Origin: Trametes villosa
Lineage: Eukaryota; Basidiomycota; Agaricomycetes; Polyporales; Polyporaceae
Assembly: GCA_002964805.2 (NCBI GenBank)
Contig: PUDQ02000103.1
Coordinates: 1-40,771, forward strand
Reading direction: 5' to 3'
DNA: 40,771 nt
The notes beneath the pieces were generated by a model, which was given only the letters and a program-made list of their open reading frames with translations, was not told the DNA's origin and searched no databases. The translations under genes and the position numbers were made by a program. This document shows, piece by piece, positions 22,084 to 33,797 of the stretch (position 1 is the first letter of the stretch; every line of letters starts with the position of its first letter).

Positions 22084-24109
22084 TCAACTCTCGCGGTCTT
22101 CTCCTTGTATAAATGCGACATAGCTACGAAATATATCAGTTGGATATTGTACACGCTCGCAGTTATCGCCGTACCTTGAGAGCAGACCGATGACGTACGT
22201 CGCGAAGGCTACGCTCATGGCGAGGAGAAATCGTACTGAAGCGAGCCAGCACCTGGCGAGGGAGCGGAACGCACTGCGGCTGGTGAGCCTTAACCTATCC
22301 GACTTGACTCGCGCTTACCAAGACAGAAGTTGCGTCACGAAATCGATGACCGCCTGGGCGACCGACGAGCACACGCGAAGGACGGTTGTGAGCCACGCCT
22401 GGAGTTGTAGAGCGCAGTGCATCTAGTAAAAACGCATAAGAAATAGAGCGATACTACAGGCTACACAGTGCTCACAGCATATGGTAAGACACTGACGTGC
22501 AAGCAAGCGTAGATGATTGAAAGAACTACGGCGCAAGCGGAGAGCGCGATGACTGGCGGCGGACTGAGTGAGCTTTCATCGCCGTCCCGTTCGAGGCGTA
22601 CGTACAGGGGAGTTTCTGTTCCGGCAGCAACCATCTCGGGGAAGTAGTCCATGATCCTATCCGATGCTCTTGCGGTCTTGCCGCCGGGGCGGGGTGCATC
22701 GACGAGGTATCGAGGGGGCATATAGAGGAGACCGCCGAACCTCTCGAGGAACGTGGCAGCAGAGTGCTCTCCCGCAGGGCCTGAGGATGTGCAGACCCGA
22801 TAGGAGCCATCAGCATGTCCAAGCCTCCTAGGTTCCGCTGCCAAATCTTGACCAGAGTGTCGAGACCCTTCTCCGAGCACCCAGTGGCGAGAAGCCGGAG
22901 CCGGTCCCCGAAATCACAATAGGCCTGAGTACACACGTTAGCCACGCGTACTGAGATTGATGGGAGACACGTACAAGTGCCTGGACGATGTCGCCTGCCA
23001 GCAATAAGGTTGAGGATGGTCGGTTAACTCGGCATTGAAGACTCACCACCATGGTCTAGCAGCTGCAATTCGCTGCCGCTAACTGGGTCAACGACGCGTA
23101 CTTCGCCTGTAGACGACCCCATGATGAACTCCCGTTCGTCCGAAGTGATGATGGCCGGCAGCGGAAGATTGACTGTCAGCACGGCTGCGTAGGTGCGGGA
23201 ATGAACTTGCTTCGTCAGATCGTACACGTCGAAACCGTCATAGAGGTTTGAAACGGCAAGGAAACGTCCTCCCGATGCAGCTGATCGCCCTCTATAGCTC
23301 TAGTGAGTCAAGCGAACGGATAGGCGAGGGATCAACCGTACATTCTTGTAGTTCGGGGTTTGATGTGCCACCGGAACCTACGAGACGGTAAATCCCAACA
23401 CCTACAGCAGCAAATGAGAGTAGTTCATTGAGAGGGAGTAGGAAGTCGCACATAATACCATGGTTCAGGAAGCTTACAACGACGTCATTCCCGTCAGGCA
23501 TGATATGGGCCGCCCGCGGCGAAGGTTCGTTTGCGGGAGCTATGGACGATGGTACAGCGAGGGCTGATCTTCTCCAAACGCCTGAGTTCATCAGTTTACG
23601 CGAACAAGCTGTTATACCAGGTGTATCACCCACTGTAAGGTCCCTGCGTAGCCGTGCGCCAGACTTCGACGACCGACCCGACGCAAACGACCAAGCGTAC
23701 ACGCTGGTCGTGACTGTCACTAGTCAAAGCTTCTATGGGTCCCAGAGATGTGCCACGAGGTTCTCGAGGAATGTAAGCACCCTCTATCATTTCCTGCGCA
23801 TTATATGTCAAGATATGTGAGGAGGGAGCAATGGCAGTGGCGTACCTCTGTTACCTGCGCCAACACCACCCGACCGTCACCAAGACCTGCGAATAGCCTG
23901 TTGTCGGTTACAGTGTCCCAGTGAAGCGCAGTCACTGGGCTCCCGCAGTGTAGCTTGTGGAGAGTGTTGCCGGTCTGTGGCTCGAATATGAACAACAGAC
24001 TGTCGTCTCCGCCGGTTGCCAGAAAGCGTCCGTCCCGAGAGAATGCGAGCGCGTTGACCGAATCCTTGTGGCCTCGGAGATCGCGTGCGCAGACATATGA
24101 AAGCGCCAT
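22084..24109 (-). CDS. WD40-repeat protein with C-terminal membrane segments
   Basis: Start at the ATG at 24109 (MALSYVCARDLRGHKDSV). The first exons fit with matching phases: 24109-23846, 23793-23634, 23581-23459, then further exons. WD40-type repeats are visible in LRGHKDSVNALAFSRDG...LATGGDDSLLFIF, RLFAGLGDGRVVLAQ, RFLAVSNLYDGFDVYDL and REFIMGSSTGEVRVVDPVSG. After the propeller come a Pro-rich part and a hydrophobic segment (VIALSACAVVLSIIYACL). Exons at 22422-22084 continue the frame with two more hydrophobic helices and stop at TGA, though they could also be a separate small gene. From memory, basidiomycetes have many WD40 proteins with such hydrophobic tails; their job is unknown. Membrane tethering of a cytosolic beta-propeller is inferred. 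Confidence 0.65.
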
Positions 24110-24660
24110 AGGATGGATAGGTGAGACGATTCGAGCGGTGAGTATGGTGGTAAGCGGAGAGGGTACGTGCCACTCGGCGCACGCTGTCACGAAGGATGCC
24201 ACTCCATGTGGATCTTAACCGTGGATAACCAGGCACGCCCCGTTATCCTGCACCCGCCTGCCATGCGGGCAATCAACCGCTAGTGCTAGACGCAGAGGTA
24301 GAGGCCTATCGAAGTCCGACGGTCAAGGGTGGGACTGGCATAGGACGGGGACGTTGAGCCCCGTACAGGCAGCGCGACTCCGAGCTGACGCGCGCCTATC
24401 ATAGGACGTTGACCTTCAGCACTATAGAGGACCATATATGTGCGCGTCGTGATATGCATGGGGAAAGCACATATTATAATCTCGACATTAAGGACACAAG
24501 GAACGGACGGGATACATGATGGAGGACAAGCATACGGTGAAGAGAGAACCGAGAACCCGGGTCAAGGGAGAGGCGCGGCGAACAGGAAACAGAGAGGGTC
24601 AGGATTAGGTAGGGGTGGGGCATACGGATACGATAGGGAGGGAGGGAGAGAGAGAGAGAG
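24110..24660. other. Intergenic stretch upstream of the WD40 gene
   Basis: No gene seen. It includes the promoter of the minus-strand WD40 gene and becomes purine-rich towards the tandem repeat at 24661. Confidence 0.35.
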
Positions 24661-24776
24661 ACGAAGCGAGGAGGAGAGAGACGAAGCGAGGAGGAGAGAG
24701 ACGAAGCGAGGAGGAGAGAGACGAAGCGAGGAGGAGAGAGACGAAGCGAGGAGGAGAGAGACGAAGCGAGGAGGAG
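24661..24776. repeat. Tandem repeat, 20-base unit, about six copies
   Basis: ACGAAGCGAGGAGGAGAGAG is repeated six times head to tail with only the end of the last copy altered, preceded by a GA run. The plus strand is almost pure purine. The repeat opens frames on both strands, which I do not take as genes. Confidence 0.95.
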
Positions 24777-24968
24777 GGCGGTGCATATCTAAGGAGATGG
24801 GGTGGGCTGGAGGGCTCGAGGAGCGCTGCCGCGGTAGGGGCTGCCACTGGCAGAGCCCGGGTCAACCTAGGACAGATGAGGATGAGCGCCGAATCTCGTC
24901 GTCCATGGAAGAGGGAGGGGAAGACGTACGCGGATGCCTCGCTGCGCAATGAATGAGCGCGGAGCTGG

Positions 24969-26287
24969 CTACTTCAGCCAAGTGGGGTTGTTCTGGCCCT
25001 GGGTAAGGCCGAGCTTACGGCCGTCATCGCGTCGGTGGCCAAGCGAGACTGACTGCCAGCAGGGTATACCGGTCGAATCGTCGACGGCGCGGATCCAGAG
25101 CTGGTGGCTGGTGGGGCTGGCATGGCAGAATACGTCGCCAACACGGATGCCGAGAGGCGAATCGGCAGCGAACTTCGGTGGGCTGAGGATCTCCGTGTTC
25201 GACTCGGTCTTGTACCAGTATGTTCCGACGGGCTCGACTCCGTCAGCGGTCAGGACCCCCGAGAGGTTTCTGAACGCGCGTTGGCAGCGTTTAAGCGTGA
25301 GGGAGTCCTGTGAGAAGCGTCGAATATCAGCATCGAGAGGCGGCGCAAGCTACGGATAAGGCGTACCCCGCCCAGCACATTCGCCGGCTGCATCGAGCTG
25401 CGGGCCTTCTTGCTTGTAGTCGGCTTCACGTTCTTGATCTCCGCTGGTCCCGCAGGCGAGGCAGGCGACGAGGGTAAGGCGGGAGAGGATGCAGACGAGA
25501 TACTAGTCGGCAGGGAGGTAGACGAAGACGCAGCCGGCGAGGAGGAAGAGGCGGACAGAACACTGTCTTCATCCGCCTCGTCCAGCGTGAACAATACTCG
25601 GGGGAGGGAGAGAACGGAAGGGAAGGTGGGCTTTTGTTCTGCTTGCACGAAGACAGACTGTGTCACGGAGGTAGCCCGACGAGACGACGCTGGGGGAGTC
25701 ATCAAACCCGATGATGCCAGCACGTTCTTACCCCCGAGATGAAGGGGATGAGAGGCAAAGCGGGTGGGGGGAGGGTCGTCGGGGATTCGGACGGGCGTGG
25801 ACATTTGGCGCGAGTGTGGTATCCCCGACCGCGAACGGGTCTCCCTAGTAGTGGCACTGCCAAGGTTGTCAGAAGAGAACGTGAACGCGCATGCAGCACG
25901 GGATGCCTACCTATGCTCTGGCTCAGCAGGAACCGGCGTGCTGAAGACACGGAGGACGGTGAAGGAGGCGTCTGCTTCAACGAGTGGCTCAGCCTTGACC
26001 GACACCCTATAGTGGACCGGGGAAGCGGCTGGGAGGGCTGGGGGCGTACTGGCCCTGAAGACAGTGTCCTCGTTGGATGGTGGGTTGGGGTGACTGGACA
26101 CGCTCCTGGCCGGAGGAGGTGGGGGACTGAGATCACGAGTAGCGTGGCGGACCACCCCTTCCTGAGGATGATCGTCGCCCGGCATGCGCTGGAGCGACCC
26201 GGTGACGCCGTTCGTCGGTTGCGGTCGATAGGCATAGACGACAAGCAGAATCAGGACGAGGAGCAGATTTTCCACGAGCGTGGACAT
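24969..26287 (-). CDS. Membrane-anchored Pro/Ser-rich protein of unknown function
   Basis: Three exons: 26287 to about 25918, about 25849 to 25366, and about 25313 to the TAG at 24969; the splices give REHR-ETRSRSG-like and LGG-DSLTLKRC joins in frame. The N-terminus is MSTLVENLLLVLILLVVYAYRP, a single membrane anchor. About 270 residues rich in Pro, Ser and Ala follow, with an acidic patch, and then a compact C-terminal domain of about 115 residues with regularly spaced Trp and Tyr (GTYWYKTES, QLWIRAVDD, IPCWQSVSLGH) ending NNPTWLK. The Trp pattern suggests a small beta-rich module outside or inside the membrane. I do not recognise the family. It stands tail to head with the WD40 gene to the left. 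Confidence 0.6.
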
Positions 26288-26748
26288 GTTGAGAGAAGTA
26301 AGCGTGATGAAGGCGTCGATGAAGAGCTCGTATCTTATATCTGAACCCGCGGTATACAATCTGCTTTGTGTGTGCGAAGAGCGCGTAGGCACCCTTTGGC
26401 GAGCGGGACAACCCACCGTACAATGCCTTTGCCGGCAGAGCGTGACGGCTGTGGCGGCCTGTCTAGACTCTAGATCTGAGTATCAGGTCATCGGTCTGAA
26501 ATTGTTGTCCTAGCACGAGGCATACGAATAATGCAGATCACGGTATCAGCGCAGATGTACAAGAATACACAGAGCAGAAGACTGAACGGGAAATCTAGAC
26601 AACATACGAATGCGGTGAAAACAAATACTACAAAAGCATGGGTGGGTGGACGGACGACGCCCGGATGGACAGTCCCTGCAATAAGCGGATGTTGAGCTCG
26701 CTCGCGCCCTCGATGGGTGAGGAATGAAGTGCAAGACTAACCGACGTG
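26288..26748. other. Intergenic stretch
   Basis: No gene or repeat recognised. It holds the promoter of the membrane-anchored gene and the 3' end of the coiled-coil gene. Confidence 0.35.
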
Positions 26749-27125
26749 CTAGTCACGATACTTGAGCGGGATGATGATCCTGAGAGCTGCAGGATCGGAG
26801 CGAAGTCGCAGTGCGAGCTCCTCCTCGAGCTCCTTGTTACGTCCACGGTAGTATTCCACGTCTTGCAGATACAGATTGACAACCACGGCGAGGCCCTGCG
26901 CCTGTTTGGTTTTGCGACGTAGCGCCTCCTTCAGTAGCACCACTTCCCGCCTAAGTATTCCTACGCCCGGTATATTAGCAAAGAGCGCGGAAGTACCTGT
27001 TGGAACGTACTCTCTATCGTCCCCGCAGCGTTGTCATCAGCCATGATCTCGCGGGATAGTCGGGCTGGCGGCGAAGAGCCGAGCTGATACTGTATGTTAT
27101 TGAGCGACAACGATGAGACTTGCAT
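26749..27125 (-). CDS. Small coiled-coil protein of unknown function
   Basis: Start at the ATG at 27125, one intron (donor GTACGT, about 50 bases, acceptor CGTAG), stop TAG at 26749; about 108 residues. The second exon encodes a charged heptad-like helix (REVVLLKEALRRKTKQAQ, then RGRNKELEEELALRLR) that should form a coiled coil, ending PLKYRD. An alternative donor downstream (GTACTT) would break frame, which favours GTACGT. No known family. Confidence 0.5.
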
Positions 27126-27419
27126 ATGATCGGGAGCTTGACCTTGACTTTGAGCGCAACGGAGATGTATGGGATGATAGCGGGAAGGGAACAGGTGGAA
27201 GGAGGGAAGGAGGAAATTCCCTGGGGACCGCATGCGGCGTGGACCGGGCGCGCGTGACTTAGCCCAAATTAGTTAGTGCACTGAGCGGTGCGCAGCCGAT
27301 GTCTCCGTGAACTACGGACTGTACCACGCCCTTCGCACCGCGCAGACCTTCCGATGAAACATGGGTGACCAGGAAAACTTAGGTTGGTCGTTGGGGGAGA
27401 AATGGACGTGTAGGTGGGG
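27126..27419. other. Intergenic stretch
   Basis: No gene supported; promoter region of the small coiled-coil gene. Confidence 0.3.
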
Positions 27420-29008
27420 CTAGGGAAATACAGGGGGGCTACATACGAGTACACTCTCCGCAGAACCCGACTCGGGTCTAAGCGCGCGAAACTTCAGGAC
27501 GTGGGCATCAAGGCAAATAGCGTGAAGATACTGGCCACGGCCAAAATCAACACCGCAGGGTGCCCTGAGAAGAATACCTAGCGAACTGTCAGTATCAGCG
27601 CGATCTCGCTGAATAGCTGCGCGCGTTACCGCCGAGTCAGAGCTATCTGTGTCCTCTCGCGGGCGGGCTGCGAAGGGTTCTTCAATCGTTGCGTCTCTCA
27701 CCAGCCTGAGATACTTACCATTGGACCAGATGATAGCGTATGGATTGAGCTCGTCGGAGACTGCCGTCACAAGGTAAGACACACCGGCGGTGCTCGATGA
27801 GGCCTGCCCCGATGTCAGACATACAGCGAAGCCGCGGAAAGTGACAAACTCACGTCAACGATTGGGACCTTGTCGTGCACTGGTCGTCGTAGTCGACATC
27901 AACGCCGATGGGTGAGTTCTTAGCTCAAGCTAACTCACCGTAGTGCGGAAGCGTCTGAACGACTTCGCCTGTGCGAACGTCCCATAAGGACACTTCGCCT
28001 GTGCCGCTACCACAGGCGAGGTAGCGGTCATCCTCTACAAAGCGGCTGGACGCTGCGCGGCCTTCACCTAGATATGGAAAGTTTCGCAGGCGACGCCCCG
28101 TCTTGACCGAGTAGACTTCGAAACCTTGACCGAGGCAGAGGACCGACAGGAGCTTCGAGCTCGCAGAGAGACTCGCGGATAAGCTGTCAGAACCGCACCG
28201 TGAAACTAGTGAGATCGGGTAGCGCAGATGTAGAAGCAGCGTACGCCATTCCCTGGGTGGAGATAGACCGTATGCAATCCCATGTGCCTTCCTCGTAGAA
28301 GCTTGTCGAAGATCAGCCTACGCACAGAAGGAAGTGACGCAATACTTACAAGACGCCTTCGTGTAGGTAGGTGACGATGAGAAGCGAGTGAGAATCCTCG
28401 GTAGCCCAGGTGACGGCAGTGATAAGGATCTCATGGTGCTCTGGCTGTCCCACCCTGAGAGAGGGAGGTACAATATCTGCCAGTAGAAGCCATGGCGCTG
28501 GTTCAATAGGTAAGCTGGCGTAGGATGTGTAGAGTAGTATCGGCTACAGTGGCGTACCTTTCTCGCACCACTCCCAGACGCGTAGCTCCTGCCCAGCCCC
28601 TGTAGCGACGAGAGGACCGGAAGCAGACATACAATTGACAGCGCTAGAGTGCGCTAGAAATCCTATGATATCTAGCGACTCGGTAGTCTTCAGAACACTA
28701 TCAGTAATTATTGCTCTGCGCACGACTATGCTAGGGATAGTACACACCGGCAGCCACGCGCAATTGGCCACGTTTCCGCTCCCTGTGCCGCATAGAAATG
28801 TGTTCTCCAGTCCAATCCACTGTATACATATCACAGTAGTATCTCCAGCCGCCGAGCGCAGCAAGTTGCAGCTCTTGACACCCCAGAGGTATAATCCGCC
28901 GTCGGAAGTGGCTGTGGCGAGAAGGGCCGCGTCAAGACTGAAGGCAGCAGCAGTGATGCTGGATCGATGATCCAGGGACCGAGTAGGCCTAGAGTAAGGA
29001 GAGACCAT
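27420..29008 (-). CDS. Second WD40-repeat protein
   Basis: Start at the ATG at 29008; the first exon ends at 28558 (donor GTACGCC) and several short exons follow to about 27420. WD40-type repeats can be read in HRSSITAAAFSLDAALLATA...GLYLWG, SAVNCMSASGPLVATGAG...LRVWEW, DRYLACGSGTGEVSLWDV and NPYAIIWSNG. The C-terminal part is polar and acidic (PREDTDSSDS). The last frame ends at 27420, but a possible donor (GTACTC at about 27455) leaves open one more exon. It resembles the WD40 gene at 22-24 kb in design; I could not identify a membrane tail. It is divergent from the gene starting at 29466, with about 450 bases between them. Confidence 0.6.
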
Positions 29009-29365
29009 TGTAACGAGGGGCGATGGCTAAGAGAGTCAGGAAGCTCGTCTCAAGATGGTGGTATAGAGCTACAGGGCTTCGGTGAGCGTCGCGCGGCATC
29101 CGGGTGCGATCACGTGATGGTACGTGACTACCTCGAGCGCCTGACCTTACGGGCCCGCTCAGTACTACTACCAGGAACTTGAACCTCGCCTGATACCCTC
29201 TCGCGACTCGGAGGCGAGGTGACCTTTTCAGCATGTAGATGCAGGAGCCGGTGGCGACTACAGGACCTTTCGACTTCCTGCGCGGTCTCTGCGTGCAGGC
29301 CCGCCGGAGATCCAACTGGCTTGTCTGCACGTGTACCGAGACGTGCGTGTACCCCAGAATGCCGG

Positions 29366-29372
29366 TATAAAG
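29366..29372 (+). promoter_or_regulatory. TATA box of the gene at 29466
   Basis: TATAAAG, 94 bases before the start codon, in the divergent region between the WD40 gene (29008, minus) and the next gene (plus). Confidence 0.65.
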
Positions 29373-29465
29373 GCGAGCAGTCGCCACTCATCAAACGTCC
29401 TCTTGTCCGTCACCCGTCATCTCTCTCAGTGCTCTGTCTGTGGCTCACTTTCTGGATCCTCGACC

Positions 29466-30081
29466 ATGCCTAGCGTCCGTACTCCACTCAAGTGCGCGAA
29501 CGTAAGTGCCTGAGATTGTGTGGACAGGCCCTCTTGCTGACCGTCGTGTTTGTCCACAGCCCACGATGAAGTCAATCGTCGGCATCATATACGGTCAGGA
29601 CAAACGACAGCCTACTCCAATCAAAGTCCCCACGGCCCTTCATCCCACCCATGACGGCGCCGCCAACCCGTCCTTCCCCTCTTTCGAGGCCATCCTGGGC
29701 GCAGACGTGCGTCTCCATGAGTGTTGGGTCACTCTCGTGGACGGCCTCGGTCGCTTCCATCGCTTCCTCATTGCGGCGCAGTACTGTGAGGAGTGCGACA
29801 TCAACCCAGCCCTCAAGACGGTCGTCCCGGGTGTCGATTGGCGGGGAGGATTGATCATCATGCGCGGCGGCTGTCGGTCCTTTGTCGTGAACATGGGGAG
29901 CCCGGCATATAAGCATCTCGCAGAGACTGCTGTGCAGAGGTACGCCGTTGATTCCTGCTCCTCCATCGCCCTTCTGACGTGAGTGGTATGTCGAAGGTTC
30001 CTGACGGAGGCGGCGCCCCTGGTCGAGCATGCCGCCGAGCATAACCTCCCCCTCCACATTCCCAGCGCTCTCGACCTGTAG
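29466..30081 (+). CDS. Protein of unknown function, 166 residues
   Basis: Three exons: 29466-29501, 29560-29939 and 29997-30081, with introns of 58 and 57 bases (GTAAGT...CACAG and GTACGC...CGAAG) and a TAG stop. The product begins MPSVRTPLKCANPTMKSIVG and ends HNLPLHIPSALDL. It has a beta-rich middle (HECWVTLVDGLGRFHRFLI) with a Cys pair in YCEECDINP. No signal peptide or membrane segment. I do not recognise it. The TATA box upstream and the clean splicing argue that it is a real, expressed gene. An alternative end in the unspliced frame (TGA at 29980) would lose the well-formed C-terminal helix. Confidence 0.65.
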
Positions 30082-30635
30082 CTCGGCCACCTCTACCCTC
30101 TCTAAAACATGCTCGTTTCTGAATGTACCTGTACTCGTAGTCTTCTATAATTCAATCTTCTGCTCGCCATACAAGCGCCGTATATCTGCTGTGTTAAACA
30201 AATTAATCGAATTAAGTGTTGTGTATGCAGGTTACTAAGCGCCGGGTGTGGGCGTTAAGTGGATCCTGCGAACCCGCACGGCGACGTCCTAGCTGTACTT
30301 CGACGATGCCACTCCGCCGCGTGCACGACTATCTCTTTGTCTGGCCGGCCTCCTATGTCTGAGCTCATGATGACAGCCTCAGAGGCGCGGCAAGCTGCAC
30401 TCTGCCTTTCTTCGACCCCCTCTCTTCCCGTCTTCAGCGATTTCTCCATACGACCGCCTTCTCTATGCCAGTAGGTGACAGATTGCCACCACACGACTCG
30501 GGAGCTCATGAAGTCTCTATCCTATCCGTTAGGACTCTGAATATGGTGCGGTGCTGGTAGGAGCGGGGGACCAAGGGGGTAAGTTGACCTATACTTCCAG
30601 CCGTTTTGGCCCCGAGTGCTAATCAGCAGCTGTAG
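30082..30635. other. Intergenic stretch, with the unresolved start of the next gene
   Basis: No complete gene. The 5' exon of the coiled-coil gene starting at or before 30636 must lie here (it has to end in phase 1), but I could not fix it; an ATG at 30543 does not give the right phase. Confidence 0.35.
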
Positions 30636-32902
30636 GCGAACAACCGACGTGCAAGATATGCAAGATACCGCCCATTGTCTTGCAACCTAGCTTGAGAGCA
30701 TGGTGCTGCTGCACCATGCGGACAGCCGATCGGAACTTCGCGAAACTCAAAGATGACTTCGACGGCGCGATGGAACAAGTAGCTAGCTTGGAGGGTGAGC
30801 TGTGCGTAGAGAAGGAAGCGAGGGCGTCGCTTCAGCAAGAAGTACGCCGCTGCTACGAGAGAGAGGTGAGTCTGCGATGTCTCTGTCCTTTTTTCCTTCG
30901 TTGATAAGTCTTTCCTAGGCGAAGGACGACGCAACTATCATCAGGCTCGAAGAGCAGATGAACCACGCTGTCCAACAGCACGAAGAGGCGCAGGCACGGC
31001 AGATGGCACGGTATCGCGCTCTTGAGGGGAAAAACGCTGCGCTGCTTTCCGACAAGGTATGACGCTCTCGATGGGGTCCCGCAGAGATGAAGGTTAATGA
31101 GCGTGTGCAGGAGGTCCTTCGCGAGGAAGCCCGCGATCTTCAGGCCAGCGTCGAGGAGTGGCGTTGCAAGTACGACGCATCGGTTCTGGAGCGCGACAGC
31201 GCTGCCAGGGCCGCTAACAGCCGCGAAGCTTATCTGCAACGAGAAAATGTAAGTCTTCTCGCAGATCGGTCCCGGTCGTCGCATGCTCATGGGCGCAGGC
31301 TTCCCTAGACTCAGAGGTCGCCTTGTACCGCGATCGAAGCTCCACTCTCGGGAATCAGCTGGAAGACATGACACTCGCGCTGGACGGAGCGAGGACGGAC
31401 TATATCAACCTGGAGTTCAGCTCGGAGGAAACCATCGCGCGTTTGAAGACTGAGAACAAGGAGAAAACCTGTGAGTCGTTCACTCTGGGTCGCGGCGATC
31501 TCATCCGCTAACTGCGCCATCGCATAGTGGAGATCGGCGCCTTGCGGCAGCGCCTCAACAAGACCTCTGCGATGCCCCCCGCTCCCCCTTCCCCCACAGT
31601 CGTATTCACCTCGGGCCACTTAGTGACCGTCGACGACGCCTATACTCAGGTACCGACATGTTCTCTCAGTAGTGGGTGTGACGCGGTCGCAGCCCTACCG
31701 TCGAGTGACGACGAAGATGTCACCCTCTGCGCGTCTTTCGAGCTCGACGAAGAGGAAGCGGCTACGGCACTTGCCGCTTTGAGCGACCATGCCACCGAGG
31801 AGGAGGCTCATCTGCCTCTCGGCCCACGGGTGTCTGTTGTAGTTGCCGCCCCACAATCTGGCTTCGACCAGGATACGCCCCTGCATCCGAGTTTCGAATC
31901 TAGCGCTGAACATGCGATCGCTTCACCGGCGATCTCGCCTTCCTTGCTCGACACCTACGCCGACCGTCGGGGACGATCGGAGCTCTGCGCAGTGGTCGCG
32001 GTCGCGGTCTCGCCATGTCCTCGTGGCGACGATACGTCCTTCCGGGCCTGTTTCGAGACCGTGCTTCAATGTGCGACTACCAGTGATATCCCGCGCCCCA
32101 TACCCCTTTGGGAGGCACCTCTGCGAGAAGCTCTCGAAGCCGACGTGGACGCCGACACCCACGTGGCACCCAGCAACGACGAGGATTATTCCCATGCGTC
32201 CCCCAGACCCCTCATCGTCCCTTCGGCCACGGGGAGTACGAGGGTATACCATCATGGATCCTCATTGTCCTTGACGAGGCCCGCCGGATTCGGGCGTGCG
32301 GCAGCTCAGTCTCGGTCCACCGCTCTCAGGCTCTATCAAATCGTCGCAGTCCTCTCTACCTATCCGTTCTTACTCTTCGATCAGGGGACGTACCTATTCC
32401 CGTCAGCCCTTCCGCATGTGATCCTGGGCTCCGTTCCGGCAGCGCCCTCTCGTCGAATCGAGGTGGACGCTCCCCCTTCCCAAGCAGAGTGCCGCGCGGC
32501 GCTCGGTCCTCCGCTCGTATCCCCCGAGCGTAGCACGCCCCTCAACTACGACATCAAGCCATCTCCCCGGACGCGGACATGCCTACTGACTGAGGTGTGT
32601 ACCTATCCTCGGCCAGGTACGGTACGCACTGACATGAGTTCTAGCGGCGGTTCCACACTGCAGCTGCCTTGTTGTTCTGCGTCTACGTCGTCGCTTCGCT
32701 CGTAGCCGTGACACGCTCTGCTGCTCCTGCATGTACCTGTGATGTTCTGTCATGGGATGCTGCGCATGGCTTGACGCGGACGACGTTGCAGAACGTGGAG
32801 GCGCGGGCTTTCTGGTGGATCGCCGGATGTGCGTTCCGCCGAGGGCGGGCGATTGATAGCCTAGATCGCGCCCGGTGCCTTGCAACGTACATATATACTT
32901 AG
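30636..32902 (+). CDS. Coiled-coil protein with acidic repeats and C-terminal membrane segment (5' end unresolved)
   Basis: Six exons fit in phase: 30636-30865, 30919-31056, 31111-31248, 31299-31470, 31528-32594 and 32645-32902 (TAG), at least 667 residues. It begins with a Cys-rich piece (PTCKICKIPP, then WCCCTM), perhaps half of a zinc-binding module whose start is missing. About 230 residues of coiled coil follow (MEQVASLEGELCVEKEARAS and similar). The long fifth exon is acidic and low-complexity, with a repeated motif of the form D-[ED]-[TV]-x-[LF]-x-x-[SC]-F-E (DEDVTLCASFE, QDTPLHPSFE, DDTSFRACFE). The last exon adds a membrane segment (ALLFCVYVVASLVAV) near the C-terminus, so a tail-anchored or single-pass protein is likely. 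Family unknown. Confidence 0.6.
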
Positions 32903-33132
32903 TAGATGTCGAGTATCACGGTAGCAGACCACTGAAAATGACAACCTGTATGATCCCCACACTGGGTTTGCGTGAGCTCCCGGCGGTGCCAGTGTTTGTC
33001 CCTCGTGCTCGGTGAGTTCACGCTGAAAGCCCTGGACAAAGGCCTTTCACATCGGTGGTCATATAGGTGCATGCAGTCCACGCCACTCACCTCTCACCCC
33101 TCATTTCTTCCCCGTCCAATCCTCCCGCTAGC

Positions 33133-33797
33133 ATGGACTCCGAGCAACAGTTGAGTTGGTGCCCTGAGTTCGACGAGCAGAGGCTAAATCAAGTTGCGCA
33201 GACTGGAATATGTACATTTCGCCGCCACCCGCGCCGTGACTTTCGCGCGGACACCCTCGCCCGATGAGGAGACGAGCTTCCAAGCGTGTTCCGTATTGAT
33301 TATTGAGGTTCACCGGGATCGATGTGAGTGCCGACATACCCTATACTGTGGTCTCAACTGGGTTCTTAATGTGGCTGGCAGATGCTCTCATCATCACCTC
33401 CGCACAATCAGGCGTGACCTGGTACTCTTCCGTGATTTCGGTAGGCTGGAAAGTCAGCAGCGATGAGGTGTGCACAGTCTTCGACCTCATGCACACTTGA
33501 TGCTCACCCCGGCCGACTCAACAGCATAACGCTGAAGTGCGGTGGCAGGTACCACCGTCTTCACCGAGCGGCCAAGCGTCGTGGGTCCGGATCCGGTTCG
33601 CCAAGTACCTCACCTACTGGGATTTCAATCGGCAATTCTCGGACGCCTCCTTCCGAGCCCACCAGCGAGTAGCGGAGATCGTCGACGATCTACGCCGCAT
33701 CGCAGACCCGGTAAACTTCCCTCAATACGCCGCACTCTATGAAGGACAAGTCGGCACGTCTACTCGTGGTCAGTCTGACCCGGGGGCCTGTCAGTAG
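33133..33797 (+). CDS. Protein of unknown function, 165 residues
   Basis: Four exons fit in phase: 33133-33149, 33202-33323, 33382-33467 and 33525-33797 (TAG). The product starts MDSEQQLEYVHFAATRAVTF, passes through PDEETSFQACSVLIIEVH, which echoes the D-E-x-T-x-F-x-x-C motif of the neighbouring coiled-coil protein, then a beta-rich part (GVTWYSSVISVGWKV) and a helical end (AHQRVAEIVDDLRRIADP). No membrane segment. The first intron uses a weak donor (GTTGAG). Not recognised; size and exon number are close to the gene at 29466. Confidence 0.5.

Noticed and set aside
24440..24956. Frames of 113-170 residues of Glu/Arg-rich protein
   Set aside because: Produced by the 20-base purine repeat; open on both strands and in two frames.
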